DNA from: Tepidisphaeraceae bacterium
Lineage (GTDB): Bacteria > Planctomycetota > Phycisphaerae > Tepidisphaerales > Tepidisphaeraceae
Length of the DNA: 64,000 nt
Assembly: GCA_035998445.1 (NCBI GenBank)
Contig: DASYHQ010000023.1
Span: forward strand, 62,001 to 126,000
Direction: 5' to 3'
Part shown: in pieces, positions 43,388 through 53,865 of the stretch
How positions within the stretch are numbered: position 1 is the first letter of the stretch
Layout: the number at the start of each line of letters is the position of its first letter
Notes under the pieces: model-generated
What the model was told of the DNA's origin: nothing
Seen by the model: the letters and a program-made list of their open reading frames with translations, nothing else
The model's database searches: none
Made by a program: the position numbers and the translations under genes

Positions 43388-45367
43388 TCAGCGCGCCTTA
43401 CGCAGGGCGTCGAGGTTCGGCACCTGCCAAAGTTCGCCCGCGGCGTCGATCGCCAGCCCGTCGGGCGCGGTGAGGATGACGGTGCCGCCGTGACCGAGGG
43501 CATACACCAAGGTCTGCCCGTTGCGCTCGGCGAGCTTGGCATCGTATCCGGACCCGCGAGCCCCGTGGATCTGAACCGCCAGATCAGCCACCGCGCGGCC
43601 ATCGGCGAAGGTGGCGGTCCGTTCCCGTCCCCGGTCGAACCATCGGAAGGCGATCGCGTCGGACGAGGTGATCGCGGTGACGGCGCCGTCGACCACGCGG
43701 ACGGTCGCTCCCAAGTCGCGCAACGCCGGCGCGATGTCGTCGGCGGGGGGCAGGTTTACCCAGCCGGAGACAGCGGGCGCGGTCACCGTGTACGCCTGGA
43801 AGCCCTCGGGCACGGTGTCGAAACTCGTATAGCCGTCGCTTCGCTTTGCGCTCAGCCACGCACGCAATTCGGGCCCGGCGAAGCCGTGCTGCACGTGCTG
43901 GTAGGTCGCCGATGGCGACCACGTGGGCGTCCAGGCGTCCACGAGCGTGCCGGCCGGCACGTCGGCATAATGGCGGAACTCGGTAACTACATCCAGCCGG
44001 TACGCCGTGTGGAGCAACTCGGCCATCAACTGCACCTTCGGCCCGCCGGCGGTCGAGAGGAACAGCACATCGCTCGACTGCGTGATCGGCACGCCCGGCT
44101 GGCCAACAATGCTGTAAATGGCGGCCGGCAGGTTCGGTTCGTTGCGCAACACCGCACCGTCGGCGCTGCGAACGTCGATGGTCTCGTCGCGCAGCAGGTA
44201 CAGCGCCGCGGCCTCGGGCGAATCGACGACCATCGCGACCTTCAGGTCGCCGTCCACGGGATAGGCAGCCTCCTTCTGGGACGGCGCGCCGGAATCAGGA
44301 GTGCCAATCAAACCACTGTCACACGCACAGACTGCCGGTGGACCCGGCGGCGGCTCGGGCGGGTCGGGTGGGACGAGCAACTGGTGAAAATTGAAGAACG
44401 ATCGGCCGTCGACGTCGCCGCCGCGCGCGCGGTAGTCGCGCAGCGATTCGTATCGATACCGGCTGACGCCGATCTCGTAGGCGACCACCCCGTACTCGGG
44501 CGCGTCGTCGCTGCGGGCCACCTTGTTCAGCGTGATCCGATCAATGTCGTGCGCGGCCACCTTCGACCCGGCGAACGCCAGCGGCGCGCGGACCCGGCCC
44601 GTGACGGTGAGCGACCTTATGGTGAAGTGACCGGTGAAGTCGCGCAGCGCTGCGCGAACCTCCTTCAGGCGATCGCTGATCCCCTCGTCGGGCTTGGCGA
44701 AGAACCGCTCCTCATCCGGGCGCGAGCGGGGCAACACCGGCGCGAACGTGCCGGCGGCGTCGGGCAGCCAGGCGATGCCGGCGACCACGTTGCTGTCGAT
44801 CATGGCCCCCACCGAGACCGTGCCGACGGTTCCCGCGACGTCCACGGTGCTGTCGCCCATCGTGCCCCGAATCGTCAACCGGCCCAGCGGCGGCACGGGG
44901 CGCCTCTCTGGCCGGGAATCGGGCGGGCGCACCCACATCGTCGCGCCGACCACGTCGCCACGAACCTGCAGGTGGTCGATGCGTCCGGCGTCGATCCGCG
45001 CGCCGTCGATCTCGTGCACCGTCATCCTGCCGACCCGCGGTAGCGTCACCTCGCCGGTGAGGCGCGCGCCCGTGGCGGTGATGCGCGCCAGCGGTTGGGC
45101 GGCGGTAATGTCATCCAGCGTCACGAGCCCATCGGCGCCGCCGCGTGACTTGATGAGCAGCGACGTGGTCGGCCCAACCGCGGCGTCGAAGGTCAGGTCG
45201 AACGCGTCGCCGTCAGGCGTCAGCGTGACCGACCCCGGCCCCGTCAGGCGCACCATCACCTGCGTGCCGTCGCCATCCGTAACGGTCGCCGGCAGGCCGC
45301 TGGCGACGATCGTCGACGACAGGAGCCGGCGGCGTTCGAGCGGTTCACAAAATCGGTTCAACGGCAT
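43388..45367 (-). CDS. LEPR-XLL-signal secreted protein
   Basis: Six hundred and fifty-nine residues from ATG 45367. The N-terminus MPLNRFCEPLERRRLLSSTI carries the LEPR-XLL-type motif (LERRRLL) that planctomycetes place at the start of large surface proteins. The body is beta-rich with valine/aspartate repeats (for example GRLTIRGTMGDSTVDVAGTV), a Pro-rich hinge (PPDPPEPPPGPPAV) and a final segment with VILTAPDGLAIDAAGELWQV that recalls beta-propeller blades. No enzyme motif seen. The frame extends upstream to 45493 but the motif fixes the start. Confidence 0.8.
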   Translation of the reverse strand: MPLNRFCEPLERRRLLSSTIVASGLPATVTDGDGTQVMVRLTGPGSVTLTPDGDAFDLTFDAAVGPTTSLLIKSRGGADGLVTLDDITAAQPLARITATGARLTGEVTLPRVGRMTVHEIDGARIDAGRIDHLQVRGDVVGATMWVRPPDSRPERRPVPPLGRLTIRGTMGDSTVDVAGTVGTVSVGAMIDSNVVAGIAWLPDAAGTFAPVLPRSRPDEERFFAKPDEGISDRLKEVRAALRDFTGHFTIRSLTVTGRVRAPLAFAGSKVAAHDIDRITLNKVARSDDAPEYGVVAYEIGVSRYRYESLRDYRARGGDVDGRSFFNFHQLLVPPDPPEPPPGPPAVCACDSGLIGTPDSGAPSQKEAAYPVDGDLKVAMVVDSPEAAALYLLRDETIDVRSADGAVLRNEPNLPAAIYSIVGQPGVPITQSSDVLFLSTAGGPKVQLMAELLHTAYRLDVVTEFRHYADVPAGTLVDAWTPTWSPSATYQHVQHGFAGPELRAWLSAKRSDGYTSFDTVPEGFQAYTVTAPAVSGWVNLPPADDIAPALRDLGATVRVVDGAVTAITSSDAIAFRWFDRGRERTATFADGRAVADLAVQIHGARGSGYDAKLAERNGQTLVYALGHGGTVILTAPDGLAIDAAGELWQVPNLDALRKAR

Positions 45368-45413
45368 CTGTCCCCTCAAGTCCCCAGGCGGCGCAAGGTA
45401 CGGCTGCGCGAGG

Positions 45414-45721
45414 TTATAAATGTACGCACCGCGGCACGCAACCCGCCTGCAAGAAGGTGTCGATCTCTGCGTCGGTTGCTTTCCTATTGGCACCGCGCGT
45501 TTCTGCGACGCTCACGACTCCGAGCAACGTGATCGGGTCGTCGGCACCGAACCGTCCCAGCGGCCCGTCGGCCCGTCGGCCATCCACCGTTCCGACTCGT
45601 TCGGCAATCGCGCGCGATACACGCCGTAACCCTTTTCCCGCAGTGCGAGGTACGCGGGGACGACCACATTGCCAGCGTCGTTGAGATTCACGGTTTCCTG
45701 TTGTGGGAAACGGACCAACAT
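45414..45721 (-). pseudogene. Cassette gene broken by an 8-bp tandem duplication
   Basis: The first part reads MLVRFPQQETVNLNDAGNVV to ERWMADGP; the second part, in another frame, reads LGRFGADDPITLLGVVSVAE onward to the stop (FLQAGCVPRCVHL). On the plus strand GGCCCGTC is repeated twice in tandem at 45562-45577. Removing one copy joins MADGP directly to LGRFGADDP and gives one open frame of about 100 residues. The start ATG lies in GGCCATTGAATGTTGGTCCG, nearly the same as the end of attC-like site A, so this was also a cassette gene. Confidence 0.75.
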
Positions 45722-46384
45722 TCAATGGCCGGCCCCGCGCCGCCGACGGAGCAGGGCCGGGGCTGCAAGTGCGACGAGCGCGAGCGCCGTCGGCTCCGGC
45801 ACCTGCGTCAGCGACGCGCTGAGGCTGCCGGCCCCGCCTCCAAGCACCTTGACGGCCAGCGCGTACTGGCGGCCCTGAAGGAGCGTCACCGTGCGGTCGA
45901 GCGCGAACAGCGGTGCCGACGACCACGCGCTCTGGGCCAGGTACGCGCCGCCGGTGAAGTCGTAGATCGACATGGTCAGAACTGTGCCGCTGGCGGTCGT
46001 CCCGCTGCCGCTGAACTGCCAGTCGGAGTCGGCCGAGACGGTGAAGACCGAGTCGATCGCCGCGCGTAGCCCGGGCCGCGCGCTGCCGGTCCACGTGCCG
46101 GTGACCGAGCCGTAGAACGTCATGCCGTCGCCCGCGAGCGTCGAGCGGTGCGTCGCGGTGCCCGTCGCGTAATGAGCATCGCCCAGCGCGCCGGCCGTGG
46201 CGGTCGCCTGCTCGTCCCACGGGCCGGTTGTGCGGTAGGTCTTGACGTCGTTCGGCGGGGTGTACGAGGGGTGGGTCGGCGTCGCGACGGCCTCCCGGTA
46301 GGCGGTCGTCCACGTCAGCGTCGCGGCTGGCGCGGCGGTGGCGAGGGACGAGATCAAGATCACGACGGTGATGAGCGTGCGCAC
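45722..46384 (-). CDS. PEP-CTERM sorting domain protein (third)
   Basis: Two hundred and twenty residues from GTG 46384, with GGGAGG about 8 bases upstream. Signal peptide TLITVVILISSLATAAPAAT; mature part beta-rich (DSVFTVSADSDWQFSGSG, SIYDFTGGAYLAQSAW), resembling secreted jelly-roll-like PEP-CTERM proteins. Tail: VPEPTALALVALAAPALL then RRRRGAGH. The stop overlaps the cassette start context of the neighbouring broken gene (45721). Its sorting tail suggests it is handled by the same exosortase as the pair at 3742-5497. Confidence 0.85.
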   Translation of the reverse strand: MRTLITVVILISSLATAAPAATLTWTTAYREAVATPTHPSYTPPNDVKTYRTTGPWDEQATATAGALGDAHYATGTATHRSTLAGDGMTFYGSVTGTWTGSARPGLRAAIDSVFTVSADSDWQFSGSGTTASGTVLTMSIYDFTGGAYLAQSAWSSAPLFALDRTVTLLQGRQYALAVKVLGGGAGSLSASLTQVPEPTALALVALAAPALLRRRRGAGH

Positions 46385-46619
46385 GGGGTTGCCTCCCTTT
46401 TCCAGCTGGACGTTGGCCGAGCGCGGGCCTGCTGGCCGCTGCTTGGTCGATCGAGGATGCCGCGCGGCGTTGGGGCCGTCAAGGACGATGTGGACGGTGC
46501 GGTGGCAGATCGTTGGCGATGGGCATGGGACCCGGTGGGCCCGGCCGTCTGTAACGATCGTCCGACCGCCCACGACCGGCGTTCGCTGCGAGGGGGGCCC
46601 ACAGATTCTTCCACCTTTT

Positions 46620-46664
46620 CCACCCCTTCCTCCCCCCAACCCGGTAGTTAACAGGTAGGGGACC
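46620..46664 (+). repeat. Shared 45-bp block, copy 1
   Basis: CCACCCCTTCCTCC, then CCAACCCGGTAGTTAACAGG, then TAGGGGA. A second copy is at 52189-52234, with the same direction and a few changes. Each copy lies upstream of a small gene at the head of an operon of the mobile element (46756 and 52256). The rest of 46385-46755 has no other supported feature. Confidence 0.7.
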
Positions 46665-46755
46665 TCGCGTTGGTCCCTTCAACCTGTTGCCAGGCAGCAC
46701 ACCGGTCCGCCGTGGAAGGTCGTTGCGGGCATCGCCTCCTTTCGAAGGAGCCCCG

Positions 46756-46974
46756 ATGTCGTACCTCGACCCGACCGACCCGTCCGCGATGTCCGTTGAG
46801 GACCGTTTACGCGAGGTTGCCTCCATCCTCGCCCGCGGCGTGCTGCGCCTGCACCTCCGTGGCGCCCTCGGCCCGGACAGCCACTCCAATCTTCCTCTTA
46901 TTCCACACTCGGATCCTGCCCCCGATCGACTTGATGTGTCGGCCGGGATGCAGCACATGGGACACCGTGGTTAA
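46756..46974 (+). CDS. Small ORF preceding DUF2924-recombinase operon
   Basis: Seventy-two residues from ATG 46756 with AAGGAG 6 bases upstream. MSYLDPTDPSAMSVEDRLRE then VASILARGVLRLHLRG has the shape of the short proteins (a helix like LAxILARGVLRL) that often come before DUF2924 genes in recombinase loci. The C-terminus is Pro/His-rich. It lies 34 bases before DUF2924. Role unknown, perhaps a recombination directionality or accessory factor. Confidence 0.6.
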   Translation: MSYLDPTDPSAMSVEDRLREVASILARGVLRLHLRGALGPDSHSNLPLIPHSDPAPDRLDVSAGMQHMGHRG

Positions 46975-47008
46975 CGCACCAAGGGCCTCAGAGAGAAGGA
47001 GTTACAGC

Positions 47009-47487
47009 ATGAGTACCAACGTGAAGGCCGAACTGGCGGCGCTCCAGCACCTGAGCCCCAAGCAGCTTCGCCAGAAGTACGCCGACGTGTTCGGCGAACC
47101 GTCTAGGTCGGGCAACAAGGACTTCCTGATCAAGCGCATCAGCTGGCGGGTCCAGTCGCTGGCGGAAGGGGGCCTCAGCGAGCGGGCGAAGGCGCGGGCG
47201 GCCGAGATTGCCCGTGACGCCGACCTTCGCACCACCGTGCCGCGCACGCCCGCTGTGGCGCAAACGGTGACGCTCCCGGCCCCACTGATGAACCGCCGGC
47301 TGCCCATGCCCGGCGCCGTGCTGACGCGCCAGTACCAGGGCCGGCTGATCCAGGTCACCGTCCTGCCCAAGGGCTTCGAGTGGGACGGCACTGTCTACCG
47401 CTCCCTCAGTGCCGTCGCCAAGGCCGTGACCGGCAGCCACTGGAACGGCTACGGGTTCTTCAACCTCTTACAGCAAGGAGACAGCAA

Positions 47488-47491
<4 letters not shown>
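47009..47491 (+). CDS. DUF2924 domain protein
   Basis: One hundred and sixty residues from ATG 47009. Blocks: LAALQHLSPKQLRQKYADVF, GNKDFLIKRISWRVQSLAEG, then a C-terminal DNA-binding-like half with YQGRLIQVTVLPKGFEWDGT and SAVAKAVTGSHWNGYGFF. DUF2924 genes regularly sit next to large serine recombinases in mobile elements. Here the stop overlaps the recombinase start (ATGA), so the two are co-translated and probably act together. Confidence 0.9.
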
Positions 47492-49025
<1,534 letters not shown>

Positions 49026-49029
<4 letters not shown>

Positions 49030-49424
49030 GCATCACCGTCCAATGTCCCGTTCATTTCAGCGGCGCACGGCACGGCCGCAAGCAGATGGTCGTCGGCACC
49101 AAGCCGGCAGTGCCGCTCGGCCACATCCCGCGGGTCTCACGCCTGATGGCGCTGGCGATAAGGTTCGACGGGCTGCTGCGGGCAGGTGAGGTTCAGGACT
49201 ACGCCGATCTCGCCCGGCTGGGGCACGTGACGCGCGCCCGCATCAGCCAAGTGATGAACCTGCTCAACCTCGCGCCGGACATCCAGGAGGAACTGCTGTT
49301 CCTGCCGACCGTTACGGGAGGCCGGGAGCCGGTGAAGGAGTGGCAGGTGCGGCCGATCGCGGCGGTGGCGGAGTGGGGGCGGCAGAGGGAAATGTGGGGG
49401 CGGCTGGTTCATGCAAAGTTCTGA
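49026..49424 (+). CDS. HTH protein downstream of recombinase
   Basis: One hundred and thirty-two residues. The middle has a helix-turn-helix (YADLARLGHVTRARISQVMN) followed by LLNLAPDIQEELLFLP, a ParB/KorB-like pattern seen in the small genes that follow such recombinases. It overlaps the recombinase by four bases. Probably a regulator of the element; the palindrome 100 bases downstream (49528) could be its site. Confidence 0.75.
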
Positions 49425-49527
49425 CTCCTCTCTGGCGGACTGAAGCTACTGCACTCGACACCGACCAATTGCTATTGCAGTCCGAGACCCGGATGTCGTG
49501 AATCTTCCGCTCATCTTCACAATGACA

Positions 49528-49548
49528 TGTTAGGGTGTTACCCTAACA
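49528..49548. promoter_or_regulatory. Perfect palindromic operator
   Basis: TGTTAGGGT-GTT-ACCCTAACA: 9-bp perfect arms around 3 bases, between the HTH gene (ends 49424) and the gene at 49629. No T-run follows, so an operator is more likely than a terminator. Confidence 0.55.
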
Positions 49549-49628
49549 TACGCCCCGAGAGGCGGTCGCCCGGTTAATTGTAAAGACCATCGGCAGCTTG
49601 GCCCTGCCACCTTTTCTAACGGATTGCC

Positions 49629-50945
49629 ATGAAGTGCCCCGCTTATTGCTGCAATTTCTCATTCGTGTGTTCCACATGCACAAGCAGCCTTTATGCCCTC
49701 CGGGTCTTGTACGACCGGGCTGAACTAATCGAGAAGGCCACCGAAGGGTCTTCTGCTGCGAATTATGTATTTTCGCCCATTACTGGGCCAGCCGATCCGG
49801 CGATGGAAACGGTTCGCAAGGACATCAGGGCCAAGTTTGGCCAACGACGCCTCGAGTTGTGTACCGAGCAGCACGACTCGGCCAACGATCTCCGCCCGTG
49901 CATCCACTACATCCGCATCGTCGCAAAACACGAATTCGCCATGCTGAGCGACCACTTGGGATGGGTCGCAAGCCTTCGGGACATGATCGAGAAGACGGAC
50001 CAGATCAAGCAGTTCGTGATGGCGGTCCGCGAGCGAGCTTATCAGGCTCGCGATGACGCTCGACACAAGTACATGGTGGAGGCAAACCGCGGGTACAGTT
50101 TAGTAATCGGAGCCGGGGTCGACGCTGAGCATCTACGGGAGCAGCGGACCGCGAAATGGCCACGGGTGCTCCCGGTTGGGAAGCTGCTCTACGGCATTCC
50201 ACCACTTATTGATCTGGAGGAGTGGAACCGCGAGGAGCGGAATCAGCCTGACCCTCGCGCCGACCGAACGGCCGTGCACCACGATCAGGCGGCGCTCCGC
50301 GCCCTTGTCCGGCTGCTGGACCGCACGCTCGCGATGCTGGCGATCCCCGAGCTCGCCCGCCCGCGCGCCGAAGGCACGTACTTCGAGAACGACATGCGCG
50401 AGGCGGCGGGCCTGTCGACGGGCGCCGGCTTCCCGAAGCCGCCGGTCGTGTTCACGGACGTCAGCTGCACCCTGTACGACATTAACGGCATGGCGATCTT
50501 CGGGGCGAAGCTGGAACTCTGGGAACAGCGGCCGGCCAGCGAGTACCAGGAGTGGCGGGCCCGGAGCCTGATCCCGCACCTGCATCGCTGGCGGGCGGTG
50601 GCCAACGATCGGCTTGACGATCCCATCGTTGCACCGGCGATCGCTGGTCCACCCGCGCCTCAAACTCCGCCGTCTCCGCCGCCACCACTGACGCCGCCCG
50701 ACCCGATCGCGCAGATGGCCGAACGCTACCTCGTGCTGGCGCGCGACGCCGCTTACACCACCGTTGAGCAGATCGCTGAGCAATTGGGGAAGGAGTTCGA
50801 CTGCGGGCGTTCGACCGTGTTCAAGCGGCTGGGGCGAGCCCGAAAGGCCGGCCTGCTGCCCCGGAAGGAGCGCAAGCCCAAGGAATGGACCAACCAAATG
50901 CAGCAGATCGACCCCACGCGCGGGTCCGGTCGCCAATCCGCCTAG
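49629..50945 (+). CDS. Hypothetical protein with C-terminal HTH
   Basis: Four hundred and thirty-eight residues from ATG 49629. The N-terminus is Cys-rich (MKCPAYCCNFSFVCSTCTSS); the middle is helical (LDRTLAMLAIPELARPRA) and leads to a Pro-rich linker (PPAPQTPPSPPPPLTPP). The C-terminus ends in a winged-helix-like segment (YTTVEQIAEQLGKEFDCGRS then TVFKRLGRARKAGLLPRK). No family recognised for the first 330 residues. First gene of the rightward block after the recombinase operon. Confidence 0.65.
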   Translation: MKCPAYCCNFSFVCSTCTSSLYALRVLYDRAELIEKATEGSSAANYVFSPITGPADPAMETVRKDIRAKFGQRRLELCTEQHDSANDLRPCIHYIRIVAKHEFAMLSDHLGWVASLRDMIEKTDQIKQFVMAVRERAYQARDDARHKYMVEANRGYSLVIGAGVDAEHLREQRTAKWPRVLPVGKLLYGIPPLIDLEEWNREERNQPDPRADRTAVHHDQAALRALVRLLDRTLAMLAIPELARPRAEGTYFENDMREAAGLSTGAGFPKPPVVFTDVSCTLYDINGMAIFGAKLELWEQRPASEYQEWRARSLIPHLHRWRAVANDRLDDPIVAPAIAGPPAPQTPPSPPPPLTPPDPIAQMAERYLVLARDAAYTTVEQIAEQLGKEFDCGRSTVFKRLGRARKAGLLPRKERKPKEWTNQMQQIDPTRGSGRQSA

Positions 50946-51135
50946 TCCAGAATCCAGTCCGAAGATTGGACTGGTGCGAACGGGCCGATGCCGAACCCGC
51001 GTCGAGACCATGACTTGCACATCCACATGGTCCAGCGCGGGCTGGACAAACGACAAGGGGTATCGGAACGTCATCGCGACGCCGGTGCGCAAGCCCAACG
51101 CAAATTGGGCTCGGCTCCTCCTCAGGAGGTCCCCC

Positions 51136-51480
51136 ATGTCCGTCCCCACCCGTTACGTCGCCCTGTCCGCCCCCGACCAGTGGCTGATCCGCCAGCTCCA
51201 GCAACTGGGCTTCGGCCGCATCAGCTTCACCGTCCGCGCCGGTAGCGCTCATCCCATGAGCGGTTACCGCGTCGTCCGCACCGTCAAGCTCCGCGCTGGC
51301 GGTGAAGATGTCCGCCCCATGCCGCAGGTGCTCCGCGCCGACTTCATCCTCCGCAACGAGCAGCTGGTCCTGCTGGAGAACCTGCGCGTGATCCCCGACG
51401 GCACCCGCGTGACCGTGAAGGTCGCCGTCGGCCTGCCGACCAACGCGTTCGAGGTCGAGCAGGAACACCAAGCGGCGTAG
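51136..51480 (+). CDS. Small hypothetical protein of mobile element
   Basis: One hundred and fourteen residues from ATG 51136 with CAGGAGGT 5 bases upstream, an excellent ribosome site. MSVPTRYVALSAPDQWLIRQ then LQQLGFGRISFTVRAGSAHP, followed by a beta-rich Val-rich end (GTRVTVKVAVGL). No family recognised. Gene-free gaps on both sides. Confidence 0.65.
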   Translation: MSVPTRYVALSAPDQWLIRQLQQLGFGRISFTVRAGSAHPMSGYRVVRTVKLRAGGEDVRPMPQVLRADFILRNEQLVLLENLRVIPDGTRVTVKVAVGLPTNAFEVEQEHQAA

Positions 51481-51656
51481 GCCGACCGGTCCTTCTTACC
51501 AACTAGTCACAGACACGTAGCCGGCCGCGCTCGCGGAGGCCGTTGTGGTGATCGCCGACTTATGGCGCGCACTCGACTGCCTTCGTTGGCCGGTTCACGT
51601 GCATTCCTTGTCGTCGTTCATCGCAACGTGCCTCCCCGCAGCCGGGGGAGGTTCGC

Positions 51657-52259
51657 TTGAGACCACGTTCCGTTGATGACCCGAGATACACGACCGCCGA
51701 CGCGGCGGTCATTAAACAGATGTCGTGCCGGTTCGCCCACCGGTTCCGCCGTGACGACCTTGAGGACTTCCAGCAGGAAGTCGCGATGCGCGTCTGCCAG
51801 TGCACGCACCGATTCAACCCCATACGCGGCAAACGTGCGGCGTTCGTCAGCGTGATCGCCAAGCACCGCATCCTGCAGTTGATCGAGCGACAGGAGGCCC
51901 GCAAACGCGGCTACCGGCGGACCGTGCAGCCGGCGCCGTGGGACCAGGACTGGCTGACCGACCGTCGCACCACGCCGCAGCGGGTGGACCTGGCGATCGA
52001 CGTGCGGGACGCGATGGCCCGGATGCCGGCCGAGGTGCGCCACGTTGCCGACCTTCGGATGGAGCGCCACACCGTCCGTGCGATCGGCGAGCAACTCGGA
52101 CTGCCGCGCGACCAAGTGCGCGGGCGACTGCGGCACGTCGCCATCACCGTAAAAGAACTCAATCCGCACTTCGAAAAATCTCAGAACTCCACCCCTTCCT
52201 TCGGCCAACCCGGTAGTTCACCCGTAGGGGAGACCGCAACAAAAGGAGCCGCAGCATGA
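51657..52259 (+). CDS. Sigma-70-like (ECF-type) factor of mobile element
   Basis: Two hundred residues from TTG 51657 with GGGGGAGG 6 bases upstream. Region 2 like: FRRDDLEDFQQEVAMRVCQC then FNPIRGKRAAFVSVIAKHRI; region 4 like: VDLAIDVRDAMARMPAEVRH then VADLRMERHTVRAIGEQLGL, an HTH that fits promoter -35 binding. Last 30 residues run through the shared block. It could turn on late genes of the element. It overlaps the next gene by four bases. Confidence 0.7.
   Translation: MRPRSVDDPRYTTADAAVIKQMSCRFAHRFRRDDLEDFQQEVAMRVCQCTHRFNPIRGKRAAFVSVIAKHRILQLIERQEARKRGYRRTVQPAPWDQDWLTDRRTTPQRVDLAIDVRDAMARMPAEVRHVADLRMERHTVRAIGEQLGLPRDQVRGRLRHVAITVKELNPHFEKSQNSTPSFGQPGSSPVGETATKGAAA
52189..52234 (+). repeat. 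Shared 45-bp block, copy 2
   Basis: CCACCCCTTCCTTC, GGCCAACCCGGTAGTTCACC, CGTAGGGGAGACC. Same as the block at 46620-46664 apart from a few substitutions. Here it lies inside the 3' end of the sigma-like gene and just before the ribosome site AAAAGGAG of the gene at 52256. Confidence 0.7.
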
Positions 52260-52552
52260 CCACGACCAACATCAACTTCATCATCACCGACCCGCTCGTC
52301 CCGATGGACGAGGTGGAAACCACGCTTCGTCTGGCCCGCCTGGCGGTGGAAAGCCTGCACGACGAGGACCGCGTGGCGATCGAGACGGTCAGCACGGTCG
52401 ACCATGCGTCACGCTCGTGCCTGATCGACACGACGGTCGACACGGGCCGGGCGCTCGCCACCGTCTTCGCCGGCTACGTCCGGCGCGAGTTCGGCAACGC
52501 CGCCGTGCGGGTCCAGCGCGTGACGCTCCACGTGGAAGGGGGGGAACGATGA
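52256..52552 (+). CDS. Small hypothetical protein
   Basis: Ninety-eight residues, MTTTNINFIITDPLVPMDEV onward, acidic, mixed alpha/beta. Good ribosome site (AAAAGGAG 7-9 bases upstream). Overlaps both neighbours by four bases (ATGA), so it belongs to the primase operon. No family recognised. Confidence 0.7.
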   Translation: MTTTNINFIITDPLVPMDEVETTLRLARLAVESLHDEDRVAIETVSTVDHASRSCLIDTTVDTGRALATVFAGYVRREFGNAAVRVQRVTLHVEGGER

Positions 52553-53865
52553 GCCCGATCGACATGACCAACGCTTCGACGCGAGCCCAGGTCGCCGCGT
52601 TCGCCGAGGCGATGTACGAGCGCGACGACGTCCTCGAGGTCCGCCGCCTGCCCACGCGCAAGGGCACGTTGGCCTCCCGATGGACGACGGCCGCCAAGCT
52701 GCCCGCCGCCGTCCCGTCCCTGCTGGCCGACAACGCGTCGGGCCTGAACGTCTACGTCGGCGTCAACCCGCGCACTGGCCACGGCCAGCGCAACGCCGCC
52801 GGCGTGACCCTCAGCCGTTCATTCGTCCTCGACATCGATCACACCCGCGACCTCGCCGCGGTCCGCGCGATGCTGGCCCAGGTCCTGATCGAGCACGACG
52901 GGGAGCGGATGCCCCTGCCGCCCCCGAGCGCGATCGTCGACAGCGGCCACGGCTTCTGGTTCTGGTGGCGCCTGGCCGAGGAGATGCGCGAGCTCTACGT
53001 GCGCACGCTCGCGTTGGACATGCTGGTGACGATGACGGGGACCGACCCCAGCGTCAGCGACTCGGCCCGGATCGCCCGGTTGCCCGGCTTCACCAACTGG
53101 AAGGAGCCCGTCGCCCGATCGGTGTTAATCGAGGTGACGCCCGGCCTGATGTACTCCAACGGCTCGGCCTTCGACCTGCTGATGGCCGAGGCCGTCGCCC
53201 AGGCCCGGCTTAACGAGATTGCGGACGCCCAACGACACGCTGAAGCAGCCGAAGCGGCGAAGGCGAAGATGGCCGCAAAGCGTGCCGCGGGGCTCAGCGA
53301 CGAGACCGCCAGAGTCATCGACCGCTTTAACGAGGTCCACGACGTGCGGGACGTGCTGGAGGCCCATGGCTACCTGTTCGCCCCCGGCGGCAAGGGTCGC
53401 GGTAACGCGACGTTCATCCGGCCCGGATCGAGCAACAAGACCAACGGCCACGTCGTCACCTGCGGCGACGGGCGCCGGCGTTCCATTCACTTCAGCACCG
53501 CCGACCCCCTCAACGACGGCAAGTTCGGCAAGGGCATCAAGTGCGGCTGCTGTGACGCGTTCGACGTCTTCCAGAAGCTGGCGCACCCGAGCGACCACAG
53601 CGGCGCCGTGCGGGCGGCGGCCGTGCTGCTGGGCATCGCCCACAAGGGGGTGCCCGACGCCGACGTGATCGACCGCATGGCCGACAGCCCCGACGCCGAG
53701 GTGCTTCGGGTCGCCCTCTGCGAAACCCCGGACCAGGACGCGTGCCTGGCCCTGCTCCGGGGCACGATCGCCCGCCACACCGGCTACGGGCCGCAGATCG
53801 ACCGCATCGCCGCCCAGCTGCTGACCGTCGCCTCGGCCCGCAACCTGACCGGAGGCAAACGATGA
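52549..53865 (+). CDS. Archaeo-eukaryotic primase-like replication protein
   Basis: Four hundred and thirty-eight residues. The N-terminal half has the RepB/AEP primase layout: LNVYVGVNPRTGHGQRNAAG, FVLDIDHTRDLAAVR (DxD metal site), IVDSGHGFWFWWRL (SGxG(H/F) motif) and DSARIARLPGFTNWK. A coiled segment (NEIADAQRHAEAAEAAKAKM) leads to a C-terminal half with GNATFIRPGSSNKTNGHVVT and KCGCCDAFDVFQ, which recalls zinc-binding primase C-terminal domains. It probably makes primers for replication of the element. Overlaps the ATPase gene downstream by four bases. Confidence 0.65.
   Translation: MSPIDMTNASTRAQVAAFAEAMYERDDVLEVRRLPTRKGTLASRWTTAAKLPAAVPSLLADNASGLNVYVGVNPRTGHGQRNAAGVTLSRSFVLDIDHTRDLAAVRAMLAQVLIEHDGERMPLPPPSAIVDSGHGFWFWWRLAEEMRELYVRTLALDMLVTMTGTDPSVSDSARIARLPGFTNWKEPVARSVLIEVTPGLMYSNGSAFDLLMAEAVAQARLNEIADAQRHAEAAEAAKAKMAAKRAAGLSDETARVIDRFNEVHDVRDVLEAHGYLFAPGGKGRGNATFIRPGSSNKTNGHVVTCGDGRRRSIHFSTADPLNDGKFGKGIKCGCCDAFDVFQKLAHPSDHSGAVRAAAVLLGIAHKGVPDADVIDRMADSPDAEVLRVALCETPDQDACLALLRGTIARHTGYGPQIDRIAAQLLTVASARNLTGGKR

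Noticed and set aside
45345-45420. Third attC site ahead of the LEPR-XLL gene (TATAAC ... GTTGAAC)
   Set aside because: The end boxes fit, but the two halves do not pair and GTTGAAC falls inside the LEPR-XLL signal codons, so the match is probably chance.
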